A stretch of DNA of 64,000 nt from Sciscionella marina DSM 45152 (lineage in GTDB: Bacteria; Actinomycetota; Actinomycetes; Mycobacteriales; Pseudonocardiaceae), in assembly GCF_000379465.1 (NCBI RefSeq), contig NZ_KB905380.1:558001-622000 (forward strand), read 5' to 3'. The notes under the pieces are model-generated. The model saw nothing but the letters and a program-made list of their open reading frames with translations. It made no database searches and was not told the origin of the DNA. A program made the translations under genes and the position numbers. Each line of letters begins with the position of its first letter. The stretch's first letter is position 1. This document shows positions 8,002 to 15,853 of this stretch, piece after piece.

Positions 8002-8499
8002 ATGACCAAACGGATCCGCATCAGCCTGGACAAGCGCGAGGTGTCCTGCGTCGCCCGCCTGCTCGAGGACGAGGCGCCGCGCACCTGTGCCGCGGTGTGG
8101 GACGCGCTGCCGCTTTCCGGGCAGGCCTACCACGCCAAGTACGCGCGCAATGAGGTCTACACGCTGGTGCCACCGTTCGTGCAGCAGCAGCCGGGCAAGG
8201 AGAACCCGACGATCACCCCGATCCCCGGGGATGTGTGCTACTTCGGGTTCGAGCCGTGGGAGATCGGCAATCCCGCCTACGGCTACGAGCCGGGCAGCGA
8301 GGCACACGCCGCCCAGGGCGCCACCGATCTGGCGATCTTCTACGGCCGCAACAACCTGCTGATCAACGGGGACGCGGGCTGGGTTCCCGGCAACGTGTTC
8401 GCCACCATCGAGGAAGGTCTCGAGGACATCGCGAACGCCTGCCAGGACCTCTGGCTGCGCGGGGTCGAGGGCGAGACCATGACCTACGCCCGCCTCTAG
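8002..8499 (+). CDS. DUF3830 family protein (cyclophilin-like fold)
   Basis: A 165-residue protein matching the DUF3830 family as I recall it, which adopts a cyclophilin-like beta barrel and has no settled function. Recognisable segments are CVARLLEDEAPRTCAAVWDA, YHAKYARNEVYTLVPPF, GDVCYFGFEP and IFYGRNNLLI. The ATG at 8002 follows GAGGAGAAG and is 18 nt from the aminotransferase stop, so the two are one transcript. It sits in a catabolic regulon beside racemase-superfamily genes, so a small-molecule enzymatic or binding role seems more likely than peptidyl-prolyl isomerase activity. Confidence 0.82.
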   Translation: MTKRIRISLDKREVSCVARLLEDEAPRTCAAVWDALPLSGQAYHAKYARNEVYTLVPPFVQQQPGKENPTITPIPGDVCYFGFEPWEIGNPAYGYEPGSEAHAAQGATDLAIFYGRNNLLINGDAGWVPGNVFATIEEGLEDIANACQDLWLRGVEGETMTYARL

Positions 8500-8522
8500 A
8501 AATCCCTTCCCGGGCAACGGGA

Positions 8523-8555
8523 AACGGCCCGGCGTGTGATGGGCGCCGGGCCGTT
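8523..8555 (+). terminator. Hairpin terminator after the DUF3830 gene
   Basis: Perfect 12-bp inverted repeat (AACGGCCCGGCG at 8523-8534, complement at 8544-8555) with a 9-nt loop, 23 nt after the stop. It separates the catabolic operon from the fluoride-export operon. Confidence 0.8.
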
Positions 8556-8630
8556 CTCCGTCAGAATTCCCCTGTGGACCCGATCACCGTCGCACGGTAC
8601 ACCCGCCTGCGCCTTGCTAACCTCTGGGCG

Positions 8631-8686
8631 CGGCGGTGGGGCTCGCCGAACCAAACCGTGGCGGAATGCGCGTCACCGACGGTCCC
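8631..8686 (+). promoter_or_regulatory. Putative fluoride riboswitch (crcB motif)
   Basis: The leader of the crcB pair folds as the fluoride aptamer. P1 is CGGCG (8631-8635) with CGCCG (8644-8648). P2 is GTGGCG (8658-8663) with CGTCAC (8671-8676, one G-U pair). A pseudoknot joins the P1 loop GGGGCT (8638-8643) to GGTCCC (8681-8686). The 4-nt linker CGAC sits where characterised aptamers have UGAU. TAACCT at 8618-8623 is a plausible -10 box that would start the RNA just before P1. I matched it by hand to the known architecture; no covariance search was run. Confidence 0.72.
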
Positions 8687-8712
8687 TGTGTGAACGGGAA
8701 CCGAGGAGAACC

Positions 8713-9132
8713 ATGCCCACACCACCCTCGCGTGGTCTGCTGTTGTGTGCCATCGCGCTCGGCGGTGGGATCGGCGCGCTCGCCAGATACGGCGCCGGAC
8801 TGCTGTTTCCCGGGACACCCGGCGGATTCCCGCTGACCACGCTGCTGGTCAACGTCCTCGGCTGTGCCCTGTTCGGCGCGCTCTCGGTGCTGCTCACCCA
8901 TGGCGTGCGGCATCCACTGGCCCGGCCGTTCTTCGGTACCGGACTACTCGGCGGATTCACCACCTTCTCCACCTCGGTGGTCGACGCCGAACAGCTGCTG
9001 CGCGCCGGTCAGCCCGGGCTCGCGCTGCTGACCCTGTTCGGCACGCTGCTCGCCGCCCTGCTCGCGGTGTGGCTCGGTGTCGCGGTGACCGAGCGGATGC
9101 TCACCGAGCGAGCACCTGCGGGTGCGCGATGA
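8713..9132 (+). CDS. crcB: Fluoride ion channel CrcB/Fluc, first subunit
   Basis: A 139-residue membrane protein with four hydrophobic segments. It has the Fluc signatures GGGIGALARYGAGLLFP, LLVNVLGCALFGAL and GTGLLGGFTTFSTSVVDAE, the last with the phenylalanine-threonine track. Fluc dimers export fluoride from the cytoplasm. ATG 8713 follows GAGGAGAA. The stop overlaps the second crcB start in ATGA. The putative fluoride riboswitch upstream supports the function. Two short dissimilar copies in tandem suggest a heterodimer, as known in other Gram-positive bacteria. Confidence 0.95.
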   Translation: MPTPPSRGLLLCAIALGGGIGALARYGAGLLFPGTPGGFPLTTLLVNVLGCALFGALSVLLTHGVRHPLARPFFGTGLLGGFTTFSTSVVDAEQLLRAGQPGLALLTLFGTLLAALLAVWLGVAVTERMLTERAPAGAR

Positions 9133-9488
9133 CCTGGGTCCTCGTCTTTCTCGGCGGAATGCTCGGGGCACCGCTGCGTTATCTCACCGACCGGTTCGTC
9201 CAGCACCGCACCGGAAGCCGGTTCCCGCTCGGCACGATGGCGGTGAACGTGCTCGGTTCGCTGGTGCTCGGCCTGCTCACCGGCCTGGCACCGAGCACCG
9301 GGTGGCAGCTGTTCCTCGGCACCGGGTTCTGTGGCGCGCTGACCACCTACTCCACGTTCTCCTACGAGACGCTGCGCCTGGCCAAGGAGAACGCGCGCAC
9401 CCTCGCCATGGCCAACGCTCTGCTCAGCGTGCTCGTCGGCCTCGGCGCCGCAGTACTCGGGTTCGGCCTCGCCGCGCTATGGACGTAG
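9129..9488 (+). CDS. crcB: Fluoride ion channel CrcB/Fluc, second subunit
   Basis: A 119-residue Fluc subunit, shorter than its partner, with GGMLGAPLRYLTDRF, MAVNVLGSLVLGLLTGL and GTGFCGALTTYSTFSYE. The ATG at 9129 lies inside the ATGA overlap with the first subunit, so translation is probably coupled and the two made in equal amounts. Its 3' end overlaps the convergent TetR gene by 12 nt. Confidence 0.95.
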   Translation: MTWVLVFLGGMLGAPLRYLTDRFVQHRTGSRFPLGTMAVNVLGSLVLGLLTGLAPSTGWQLFLGTGFCGALTTYSTFSYETLRLAKENARTLAMANALLSVLVGLGAAVLGFGLAALWT

Positions 9489-10079
9489 CCCGGCGAGCAC
9501 GAAATCGGCGATCTCCGTGCCGAGTTCCCGCGGGGTCTTGCTGCCGTCCGACCGGTACCAGAGCGGCAACTGGTTCACCACTCCCATCGCGACCTGGACG
9601 ACCGTGTCGGCCGGAACCACGGCGCTGAACTCCCCCGACTGCTGGCCCCGCTCGATGACCGCGCGGAGGTGTTCGTGGAACGCCCTGCGGTCCGCGCGGA
9701 AATTCGCGTGGTGTTCCTGATCCAGCTTGTGCGATTCGCGGAAGAAGACCAGGGCCTCCTCGGCGTTGTCCGCGGTGCTCTGCACGACCCCGACCACGAT
9801 TTCGCGCACCGTATCCGCCGCGGACAGCCCGCGCTCGGCGATCGCGGTCAGTTCCGCGTGCTGCCTGCCGATGATCGAGCCGTAGATCTCGTAGAGCAGA
9901 TCGTCCTTGGAGCTGAAATGGTGATAGAGCGCGCCTTTGGTCACCCCGGCGTCGGCCACCACCTCCTGCACCGTGGTCGCGTCGAACCCGCGTTCGGCGA
10001 ACAGCCGGACCGCGGAGCGCAGGATCCGGGTGCGCATCGGCACCGGCGGGGTGCTCGTGCCACCCGCGGGCTCGCTCAT
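9477..10079 (-). CDS. TetR-family transcriptional regulator
   Basis: A 200-residue TetR repressor. The N-terminal HTH is clear (LFAERGFDATTVQEVVADAG, VTKGALYHHFSSKDDLLYEI), followed by an all-helical ligand domain. It is the last gene of an SDR, LLM-oxidoreductase, TetR operon; its ATG overlaps the LLM stop by 4 nt. The likely operator is the palindrome ACCGACTGGTCGGT at 11885 in the divergent promoter of that operon. The domain style is like regulators of acyl-CoA or steroid catabolism, but the ligand is unknown. Confidence 0.9.
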   Translation of the reverse strand: MSEPAGGTSTPPVPMRTRILRSAVRLFAERGFDATTVQEVVADAGVTKGALYHHFSSKDDLLYEIYGSIIGRQHAELTAIAERGLSAADTVREIVVGVVQSTADNAEEALVFFRESHKLDQEHHANFRADRRAFHEHLRAVIERGQQSGEFSAVVPADTVVQVAMGVVNQLPLWYRSDGSKTPRELGTEIADFVLAGLRP

Positions 10080-11035
10080 CGCACACCCGCCGGGGAGAGC
10101 GCCCGCGCCAGCCCGCTGAGGTCCGAGCCGGTCGGCACGATGGCGATCACCGGGGTGTCCAGCCCGTTGTCCACGTATTCCCGCACCCGCTCCCTGCAGT
10201 ACTCGACCGGTCCGTGCAGCACGAGCTCGTCCACGACGGAATCCGGGATCGCCAGATTCGCGCCCCGACGATCACCGGCCGCCCATTTCTCCCACATCGG
10301 CCCGAGAATATCTCCGCGCCCCAGCCATTGCTGGAATTTCGCGTAGGCCGGAACGGTCAGGTAGCTGGAGATCATCAGCCGCCCGATACCACGCGCGGCC
10401 TCCGCATCCTCGGTCGGGCACACGAAAATCCGTGCGGCGAGCTCGGTCTCCGGCCCGACGACCGCCCGCACCTTCGGCACATCCGTTGCAGCGAGCCAGT
10501 TCGTGATCGCCCCGTCGGCCGACCGCGCGGCGAGCCGGAGCATGCCGGGACGCAGGGCGGCGAGCATGATCGGCGGGGCGACCGCGGGCGGATTCTCGAG
10601 TGTGAACTTCTCCACCGCGAAGCTCGGATACCGTTCGCTGATCTTCTCCCCGGCGAACGCGCGGCGCAGGAAATCGAGCGTGTCCCTGGTGCGCGCCATC
10701 GGCTCGGTGAACGGGATCCCGTTCCACTTCTCCACGATCGCCGGGGAGGAGGCGCCGATCCCGAACACGAACCGTCCCGGCGCGAGGTCGGCGATGGTCG
10801 CCGCGCTCATCGCCAGCAGACCCGGTCCCCTGGTGTACACCGGAACGATCGCGGTCCCCAGGCGCAGGTTCGGCGCCCACTGCGCGGCGAGCGCGAGCGG
10901 GGTGAACGCGTCGGTGCCCGCCGTCTCCGCGGTCCACAGATCCGTGTAGCCGAGATCGGGAAGCGATTCGATCAGTGCCCGCTGCTCGGCGAGCCGCACC
11001 CCGGTCAGCGGGATCGTCAAACCCCATCGGGACAT
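10076..11035 (-). CDS. LLM-class F420-dependent oxidoreductase
   Basis: A 319-residue luciferase-like TIM-barrel protein of the F420-dependent type common in actinobacteria. It has LTIPLTGVRLAEQRALIE at the N-terminus, DLWTAETAGTDAFTPLALAA, LGTAIVPVYTRGPGLLAMSA, LAPGRFVFGIGASSPAIVE and IMLAALRPGMLRLAA. The ATG at 11035 is preceded by AGGAGG. A longer frame exists but has no such signal and runs into the SDR gene. It lies 10 nt after the SDR stop and overlaps the TetR start. The reaction is probably reduction or oxidation of a lipid-like or xenobiotic substrate. Confidence 0.9.
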   Translation of the reverse strand: MSRWGLTIPLTGVRLAEQRALIESLPDLGYTDLWTAETAGTDAFTPLALAAQWAPNLRLGTAIVPVYTRGPGLLAMSAATIADLAPGRFVFGIGASSPAIVEKWNGIPFTEPMARTRDTLDFLRRAFAGEKISERYPSFAVEKFTLENPPAVAPPIMLAALRPGMLRLAARSADGAITNWLAATDVPKVRAVVGPETELAARIFVCPTEDAEAARGIGRLMISSYLTVPAYAKFQQWLGRGDILGPMWEKWAAGDRRGANLAIPDSVVDELVLHGPVEYCRERVREYVDNGLDTPVIAIVPTGSDLSGLARALSPAGVR

Positions 11036-11045
11036 CCGCAGCCTC

Positions 11046-11825
11046 CTACGCGATCTGCGGGCGCACGAGCGCGCCGCCGTCCACCACGAGCGTGTGGCCG
11101 GTGAGCCAGGAGGACTGTTCGCCCGCGAGGAACAGCACGGCGTTGGCGATGTCCTCGGGTTCACCGATCCGCTTGAGCGGCATCGCCTCGGCGATCCGCT
11201 CCTCGTGCTCCTTCCAGAGCGCCTCGGCGAGCTTGGTGCGCACTATCCCCGGGGCGATGGCGTTCACCCGGACCTTCGGCGCGAGTTCCGCGGCGAACTG
11301 CCGGGTCAGGTGCATGACCGCGGACTTGGTCGCGTTGTAGAAGCCGATCCCCGGTTCGGTGGCCATGCCGCCGATCGAGGCGATGTTCACCACCGCGGCC
11401 GGTGTCCCGGAGCGCTCGGCCATCACCGCGTGCCAGGCCGCCTTCGTCCAGGCCACGATCGACCACTGGTTCACCTCGAAGGTCTTGCGCGCGCGCTCGG
11501 CGTCGATGTCCACCATCGGTCCCATGTAGGGATTCGTGCCGGCATTGTTCACCAGCACGTCGAGCCCGCCGAACGCCTCGACGGCGGCCGCCACGGCTTC
11601 CCGTGCCTGCTGGTCGTCGGCGGCGTGCGCGGCGCGGCCGAGCACCTGCGCCTCCGGGTGCGCCGCGCGGATCTCCTCGGCAACCTCGTCGAGCCCCTCC
11701 TGCTTGCGGGAGCACAGCACGACGTTCGCGCCGCGCTCGGCGAACGCGAACGCCGTCGCCCTGCCTATCCCCCGCGAGGCGCCGGTCACGAGCGCGGTCT
11801 TGCCCGCGAATTCCCCTGTCGGCAT
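11046..11825 (-). CDS. SDR-family oxidoreductase (FabG-like)
   Basis: A 259-residue classical short-chain dehydrogenase/reductase. It has the NAD(P) motif VTGASRGIGRATAFAF, the structural DVLVNNAGTNPY, the catalytic Ser in VVNIASIGGMATEP, the YNATK motif with the Tyr-Lys pair, and the C-terminal SSWLTGHTLVVDGGALV. It is the first gene of the operon with the LLM oxidoreductase and TetR genes. The promoter region to the right carries the TetR-like palindrome. The substrate is unknown. Confidence 0.93.
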   Translation of the reverse strand: MPTGEFAGKTALVTGASRGIGRATAFAFAERGANVVLCSRKQEGLDEVAEEIRAAHPEAQVLGRAAHAADDQQAREAVAAAVEAFGGLDVLVNNAGTNPYMGPMVDIDAERARKTFEVNQWSIVAWTKAAWHAVMAERSGTPAAVVNIASIGGMATEPGIGFYNATKSAVMHLTRQFAAELAPKVRVNAIAPGIVRTKLAEALWKEHEERIAEAMPLKRIGEPEDIANAVLFLAGEQSSWLTGHTLVVDGGALVRPQIA

Positions 11826-11884
11826 GATCGGTCCCTTCTACTCGCGTTGACGTTGTGCTGCTCGCTGCCTACCGTACAACGTGA

Positions 11885-11898
11885 ACCGACTGGTCGGT
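11885..11898. promoter_or_regulatory. Putative TetR operator (ACCGACTGGTCGGT)
   Basis: A perfect inverted repeat, ACCGAC-TG-GTCGGT, in the 105-nt divergent gap between the SDR-LLM-TetR operon and the SDR gene at 11931. This is a typical TetR-family half-site pattern. Control of both directions by the TetR at 9477 is inferred from position. Confidence 0.7.
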
Positions 11899-11930
11899 AT
11901 GGGATCGTGGTAGGCAGAGGAGGACGCGGC

Positions 11931-12731
11931 GTGCGCATCGAGGACAAGGTCGTCGTCATCACCGGCGGAGCGGGTGGAATCGGCTCCGCGCTCGCCCGCC
12001 GGTTCGCCCTCGAGGGGGCACGCGGGATCGTGGTCGCCGACCTGGACGAGGTGGGGACTTCGGCCACCGCCCAGGCGGTGCGCGGGGCCGGGGGTGCCGC
12101 CGTGGCGACCGCGGTCGATGTCAGCCGCGAGGAGACGGCGGCCGAACTGGTGAGCCTCGCCGAGCGGGAGTTCGGTCCCGTCGACCTGTTCTGCGCGAAT
12201 GCCGGGGTGACCTCCGGAGCCGGGATCGAGGCGAGCGCGCAGGACTGGGCGCGCGCCTGGTCGGTCAACGTGCTGCCGCACGTGTACGCCGCGCACGCGG
12301 TGCTGCCCTCGATGCTCGAACGCGGCGCCGGTCACCTGCTCAACACCGCCTCGGCCGCCGGGCTGCTCACCGCGTACGGGGACGCGCCGTACAGCGTCAG
12401 CAAGCACGCCGCGGTGGCCTTCGGCGAATGGCTCGCGGTCACCTACGGCGACCGGGGCATCGGGGTGAGCCTGCTGTGCCCGATGGGGGTGCGCACCGAG
12501 ATGCTGCTGCCCGGCATCGAGGCCGAGGACCCGGCCGCGCTCGCCGTCGCGAACAGCGGCGCTCTGCTCGAACCCGATCAGGTCGCCGAGACCGTCCTCG
12601 AAGGACTCGCCGAGGAGCGGCTGCACATTCTCCCGCACCCGGAGGTGGCCACCATGTACGCGCACCGGGCCGCCGATCCGGACCGCTGGGCCGCGGGCAT
12701 GCGCCGCTTCTACGGCGGCGCGCAGAGCTGA
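11931..12731 (+). CDS. SDR-family oxidoreductase
   Basis: A 266-residue short-chain dehydrogenase with VVITGGAGGIGSALARRFAL (cofactor), DLFCANAGVTSGAG (the family NNAG reads CANAG here) and YSVSKHAAVAFGEWLAVTYG with the Tyr-Lys pair. The GTG at 11931 follows GAGGAGGACG. It is divergent from the SDR-LLM-TetR operon across the palindrome at 11885. Its 3' end lies 5 nt from the convergent D-amino-acid oxidase stop. The substrate is unknown. Confidence 0.92.
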   Translation: MRIEDKVVVITGGAGGIGSALARRFALEGARGIVVADLDEVGTSATAQAVRGAGGAAVATAVDVSREETAAELVSLAEREFGPVDLFCANAGVTSGAGIEASAQDWARAWSVNVLPHVYAAHAVLPSMLERGAGHLLNTASAAGLLTAYGDAPYSVSKHAAVAFGEWLAVTYGDRGIGVSLLCPMGVRTEMLLPGIEAEDPAALAVANSGALLEPDQVAETVLEGLAEERLHILPHPEVATMYAHRAADPDRWAAGMRRFYGGAQS

Positions 12732-12736
12732 TCCGA

Positions 12737-13630
12737 TCAGCGCCCGGCGACCAGCGAGGCCACCTCCTCGGCGCAGCCGTAGGCCATGGTGACCCCGGAA
12801 CCGCCGTGCCCGTAGCAGTGCAGCACGCCATCGACGCCGAATTCGAGACGCACCTCGGCGCGGGTGGGACGCAGCCCGACCCGGTCGGTGAGCACCCGCG
12901 CGGTACCAACCGCAGGCACCTCCTCCGCGCAACGGCGCAGAATCCGTTGCGTCACAACGGGATCGGGCTCGGTGTCGGCGGACTCGAACAGCGTGCCGCC
13001 ACAGATCACGGTGTGCTCGCGGGGAATGACGTACATCGGCTGCTCGCCGTCGATGTCGTCCACGATCCACTCCTCGATCCCGCACTGTTCGAGCACGACG
13101 ATCTGCCCGCGCATCGGCGTGATCCGCTCCCCCGCGACGAGCTCCTCGGCGGCCCGCCCGGTGCAGTTCACCACGAGGTCCGACCCGGCGATCTCGTCCA
13201 GCCGGGCGACCCGCCCGCGCTCCAGGGAAACCCCGCGCCCGTGCAGCATTCCGGCCAGCCAGGGCAGGTGGATCGACATGTCCACCACGGGCACTCGGAC
13301 CCGCACCCCGCCGGGCACCCGCTGGTGCTCGCCGACGTGCCGGAGCCAGGACGGTTCCTCGTCCCCGCACCGTTCCACCCCGGTGCGCATCCGTACCCCG
13401 GCGCCCGGAACCCCGGCGAGCTCGCGCAGCACCGCGAGTCCGCGGATACCCCAGCCGAGCACCCGCTCGTACGGCTCGGCGAGATAGGGCAGCCACAGCG
13501 CGGCGGCGGCAGCGGAAGTGGTCTCCTCACCGAACTTGTCGGCGAGCACCCGGACCGTGTGCCCCTGTTCGGAAAGCCGCAGTGCCGCGGTGAGCCCGAT
13601 GACGCCCGCTCCGACGACGGTGATCCGCAT
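12737..13630 (-). CDS. FAD-dependent D-amino-acid oxidase (DAO family)
   Basis: A 297-residue flavoprotein of the DAO family, which would oxidise D-amino acids to 2-oxo acids, ammonia and hydrogen peroxide. The N-terminal FAD motif is ITVVGAGVIGLTAALRL. Also visible are ALWLPYLAEPYERVLGW, MRGQIVVLEQ, VIPREHTVICGGT, DRVGLRPTRAEVRLE with the carboxylate-binding arginine, and the C-terminal CYGHGGSGVTMAYG. It is slightly shorter than the usual ~320 residues. Its ATG directly abuts the S9 peptidase stop, so both are read from one message. Confidence 0.9.
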   Translation of the reverse strand: MRITVVGAGVIGLTAALRLSEQGHTVRVLADKFGEETTSAAAAALWLPYLAEPYERVLGWGIRGLAVLRELAGVPGAGVRMRTGVERCGDEEPSWLRHVGEHQRVPGGVRVRVPVVDMSIHLPWLAGMLHGRGVSLERGRVARLDEIAGSDLVVNCTGRAAEELVAGERITPMRGQIVVLEQCGIEEWIVDDIDGEQPMYVIPREHTVICGGTLFESADTEPDPVVTQRILRRCAEEVPAVGTARVLTDRVGLRPTRAEVRLEFGVDGVLHCYGHGGSGVTMAYGCAEEVASLVAGR

Positions 13631-15700
13631 TTATCGCACCTCCAGTGCGCGTTTGATCCAGTCCAGTTGGAACAGCAGGAAATGCTCGGCGCTCTCCTCA
13701 TCGGTCGGCGACATGTGTGTCACGCCCGGCATCGGGATCATCGCGTGCCGCCGACCCGCTTTGAGCAGTGCCGCGGACAGCCGCAGTCCGTGCGCGGCGA
13801 ACACGTTGTCGTCGGCGAGCCCGTGGATGATCAGCATCTCGCTGCGCAACCCGCTCGCCTCGCCGGTGACCGAATTCCGGTGGTACACCTGCGGATTCTC
13901 TTCCGGCGTGCCCAGATAGCGCTCGGTGTAGTGGGTGTCGTAGAGCTCCCACTCGGTGACCGGGGCGCCGACCACCGCCGCGTGGAACACATCCGGGCGG
14001 CGCAGTACCGCGAGCGCGGAAAGGTAGCCGCCATAGGACCAGCCGCGGATCGCGACCCGGCCGAGATCCAGATCGGCGCAGTGTCCGGCGGCCGCGTGCA
14101 GCGCGTCGACCTGGTCGGCGAGGGTGACCTCGGCGAGTTCGTGGTGGATCGCCCGTTCCCATTCCGGGCCGCGACCGGGAGTTCCGCGCCCATCCGCGAT
14201 CAGCACGGCGAAACCCTGGTCCGCGATCCACTGCGGCGTGGTGAACGCGTTGGCCACGGCGAGCACCCGCTGCGCGTGCGGGCCACCGTAGGGGTCGAGC
14301 AGCACCGGCAGCTTCGTACCCGGCACGTGATCGCTGGGCAGCAGCAGCGCGGCACGCAGCCCGCGCTCACCGAGCTCGAGCAGTTCCGGTTGCGGCTTCA
14401 GCGGTGGGGCGATGGCCAGCGATTCCAGTTCCAGTGCCCGGGATCCACTGTGGACGGTCGCACGCACCCCGGCCTCGTCCAGGCCGAGCGAGGTGAGCAC
14501 GAACGCGTCACCGCGGCGGGTTCCCCCGTTTACACCCTCCACAGTGGACAGCTGCTGCACGGTGTCCGCGTCCACCCGGTACACGTGGATCCTGGTCGGA
14601 TCGCCCATCGAGGCGGTGCACAGCACGTCCTTGCCGACATCCAGTACCGAGCGCACCTGCATCCCGTCCGGGGTCACCGCGCGATCGTCGAGGAAGAGCC
14701 GGTAGGCACCGTTCGCGGCGCGCACGGTGACCAGTTCACCGGAGGCGGTCCACGCGGGAACCCCGTCCACCAGATCGACCCACACCGGCTCGGTCTGCTC
14801 GTAATGGAGTTCGGTGCGGCCGGTGCCGATGTCCACCGTGCGGAACTGCAGGCTGCGCTGATCGCGGGACTGCACGGCGAGCAGCGGCGCGCCGTGCTCG
14901 GACCAGTGCACCGCGGCGAGGTATTCGTGCGTCTGCCGGTCCCACTCGACCGGGATCCGTTGCCCGTCAAGGGAAATCAGGGTCAGCGAGACCTCGGCGT
15001 TCACCGTTCCCGCCGCGGGATAGCCGACCGTGCGCGCCGGGGACTGCGGATTGGCCGCGTCCGCGATCGTCCACTGGGGCAGCGCCGTGGCGTCCACCCG
15101 CGCGGCGAGCAGCCACTGCCCGTCCGGGGACCACCAGTAGCCGCGCGAGCGCCCCATCTCCTCCGCGGCGACGAACTCGGCGAGCCCCCAGCTCACCCCG
15201 TCCTCCCCGGCCAATTCCCGGTCCCCGGTGCCGTCCGAGCCGATCACCCGCAGCGTGCCCTCGCTGACATAGGCCACGTGCGCCCCGTCCGGGGACGGCC
15301 GCGGGTCGACGATCGCCTGCGCCGTCGGCAGTTCCCGGACCCGGTCCTCGCGTAGTTCCACCACGTAGCAGCGCCCGGAGAGCGCGGCCACCGCGATCCG
15401 GTGCTCCGCATCGCAGGAATAGCCCTGTATCCCGGCGCCCTGGGTGCGGGACCGCTCGCGCCGCGCGCGCTCCTCGGCGGGCGGTTCCTCCTCTGCGCCA
15501 CCCAGCGCGGCCGGATCGAGCAGACAGGTCTCGGTGTCACTGGCCACATCGAAGCTGTGCAACCGATGCACCGGATCGGTGCCGGAGGCAGAGCGCAGGA
15601 ACAGCACGCGCGAACCATCCGGAGAGATCTGGAACATTCGCGGGGTACCGAGGGTGAATCGTTGTGTACGGGCCTGCATACGGGGAAACGAATCGCTCAC
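13631..15700 (-). CDS. S9-family serine peptidase (dipeptidyl peptidase IV-like)
   Basis: A 689-residue prolyl-oligopeptidase-family enzyme, probably cytoplasmic because no signal peptide is seen. The N-terminal ~430 residues are the beta-propeller (FQISPDGSRVLFLRS, DPRPSPDGAHVAYVS, RGYWWSPDGQWLLAARVD). The hydrolase domain has RGWSYGGYLSALAV with the serine near 555, IHGLADDNVFAAHG with the aspartate near 630, and MPGVTHMSP with the histidine near 662. GTG 15700 is the preferred start and ATG 15679 the alternative; neither has a strong ribosome site. It is co-transcribed with the downstream D-amino-acid oxidase gene. Confidence 0.9.
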   Translation of the reverse strand: MSDSFPRMQARTQRFTLGTPRMFQISPDGSRVLFLRSASGTDPVHRLHSFDVASDTETCLLDPAALGGAEEEPPAEERARRERSRTQGAGIQGYSCDAEHRIAVAALSGRCYVVELREDRVRELPTAQAIVDPRPSPDGAHVAYVSEGTLRVIGSDGTGDRELAGEDGVSWGLAEFVAAEEMGRSRGYWWSPDGQWLLAARVDATALPQWTIADAANPQSPARTVGYPAAGTVNAEVSLTLISLDGQRIPVEWDRQTHEYLAAVHWSEHGAPLLAVQSRDQRSLQFRTVDIGTGRTELHYEQTEPVWVDLVDGVPAWTASGELVTVRAANGAYRLFLDDRAVTPDGMQVRSVLDVGKDVLCTASMGDPTRIHVYRVDADTVQQLSTVEGVNGGTRRGDAFVLTSLGLDEAGVRATVHSGSRALELESLAIAPPLKPQPELLELGERGLRAALLLPSDHVPGTKLPVLLDPYGGPHAQRVLAVANAFTTPQWIADQGFAVLIADGRGTPGRGPEWERAIHHELAEVTLADQVDALHAAAGHCADLDLGRVAIRGWSYGGYLSALAVLRRPDVFHAAVVGAPVTEWELYDTHYTERYLGTPEENPQVYHRNSVTGEASGLRSEMLIIHGLADDNVFAAHGLRLSAALLKAGRRHAMIPMPGVTHMSPTDEESAEHFLLFQLDWIKRALEVR

Positions 15701-15840
15701 CCCTGCAGCCTCGCAGACCACGGAATCGCTCGGTAGCGCCCCCAGGTCCACACAAGGATTCACCATCACATCGGCATCACCGCGCAACAGATCGCCGCAA
15801 TGCGCAAGGAAACCCGGCTGAAACAGCTGTCGGCACCGCC

Positions 15841-15846
15841 TAGCCT
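15841..15846 (+). promoter_or_regulatory. Candidate -10 box of a leaderless rocD transcript
   Basis: TAGCCT lies 7 nt upstream of the rocD ATG, the spacing expected when transcription starts at the start codon. No ribosome-binding site is present upstream, which fits a leaderless message. No good -35 element is visible. Confidence 0.45.
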
Positions 15847-15853
15847 CTAGCCT

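Noticed and set aside
12428-15355. A 975-codon open frame on the plus strand opposite the D-amino-acid oxidase and S9 peptidase genes
   Set aside because: It has the arginine/histidine/proline-rich composition of a shadow frame in GC-rich DNA, and the minus strand has full family signatures.
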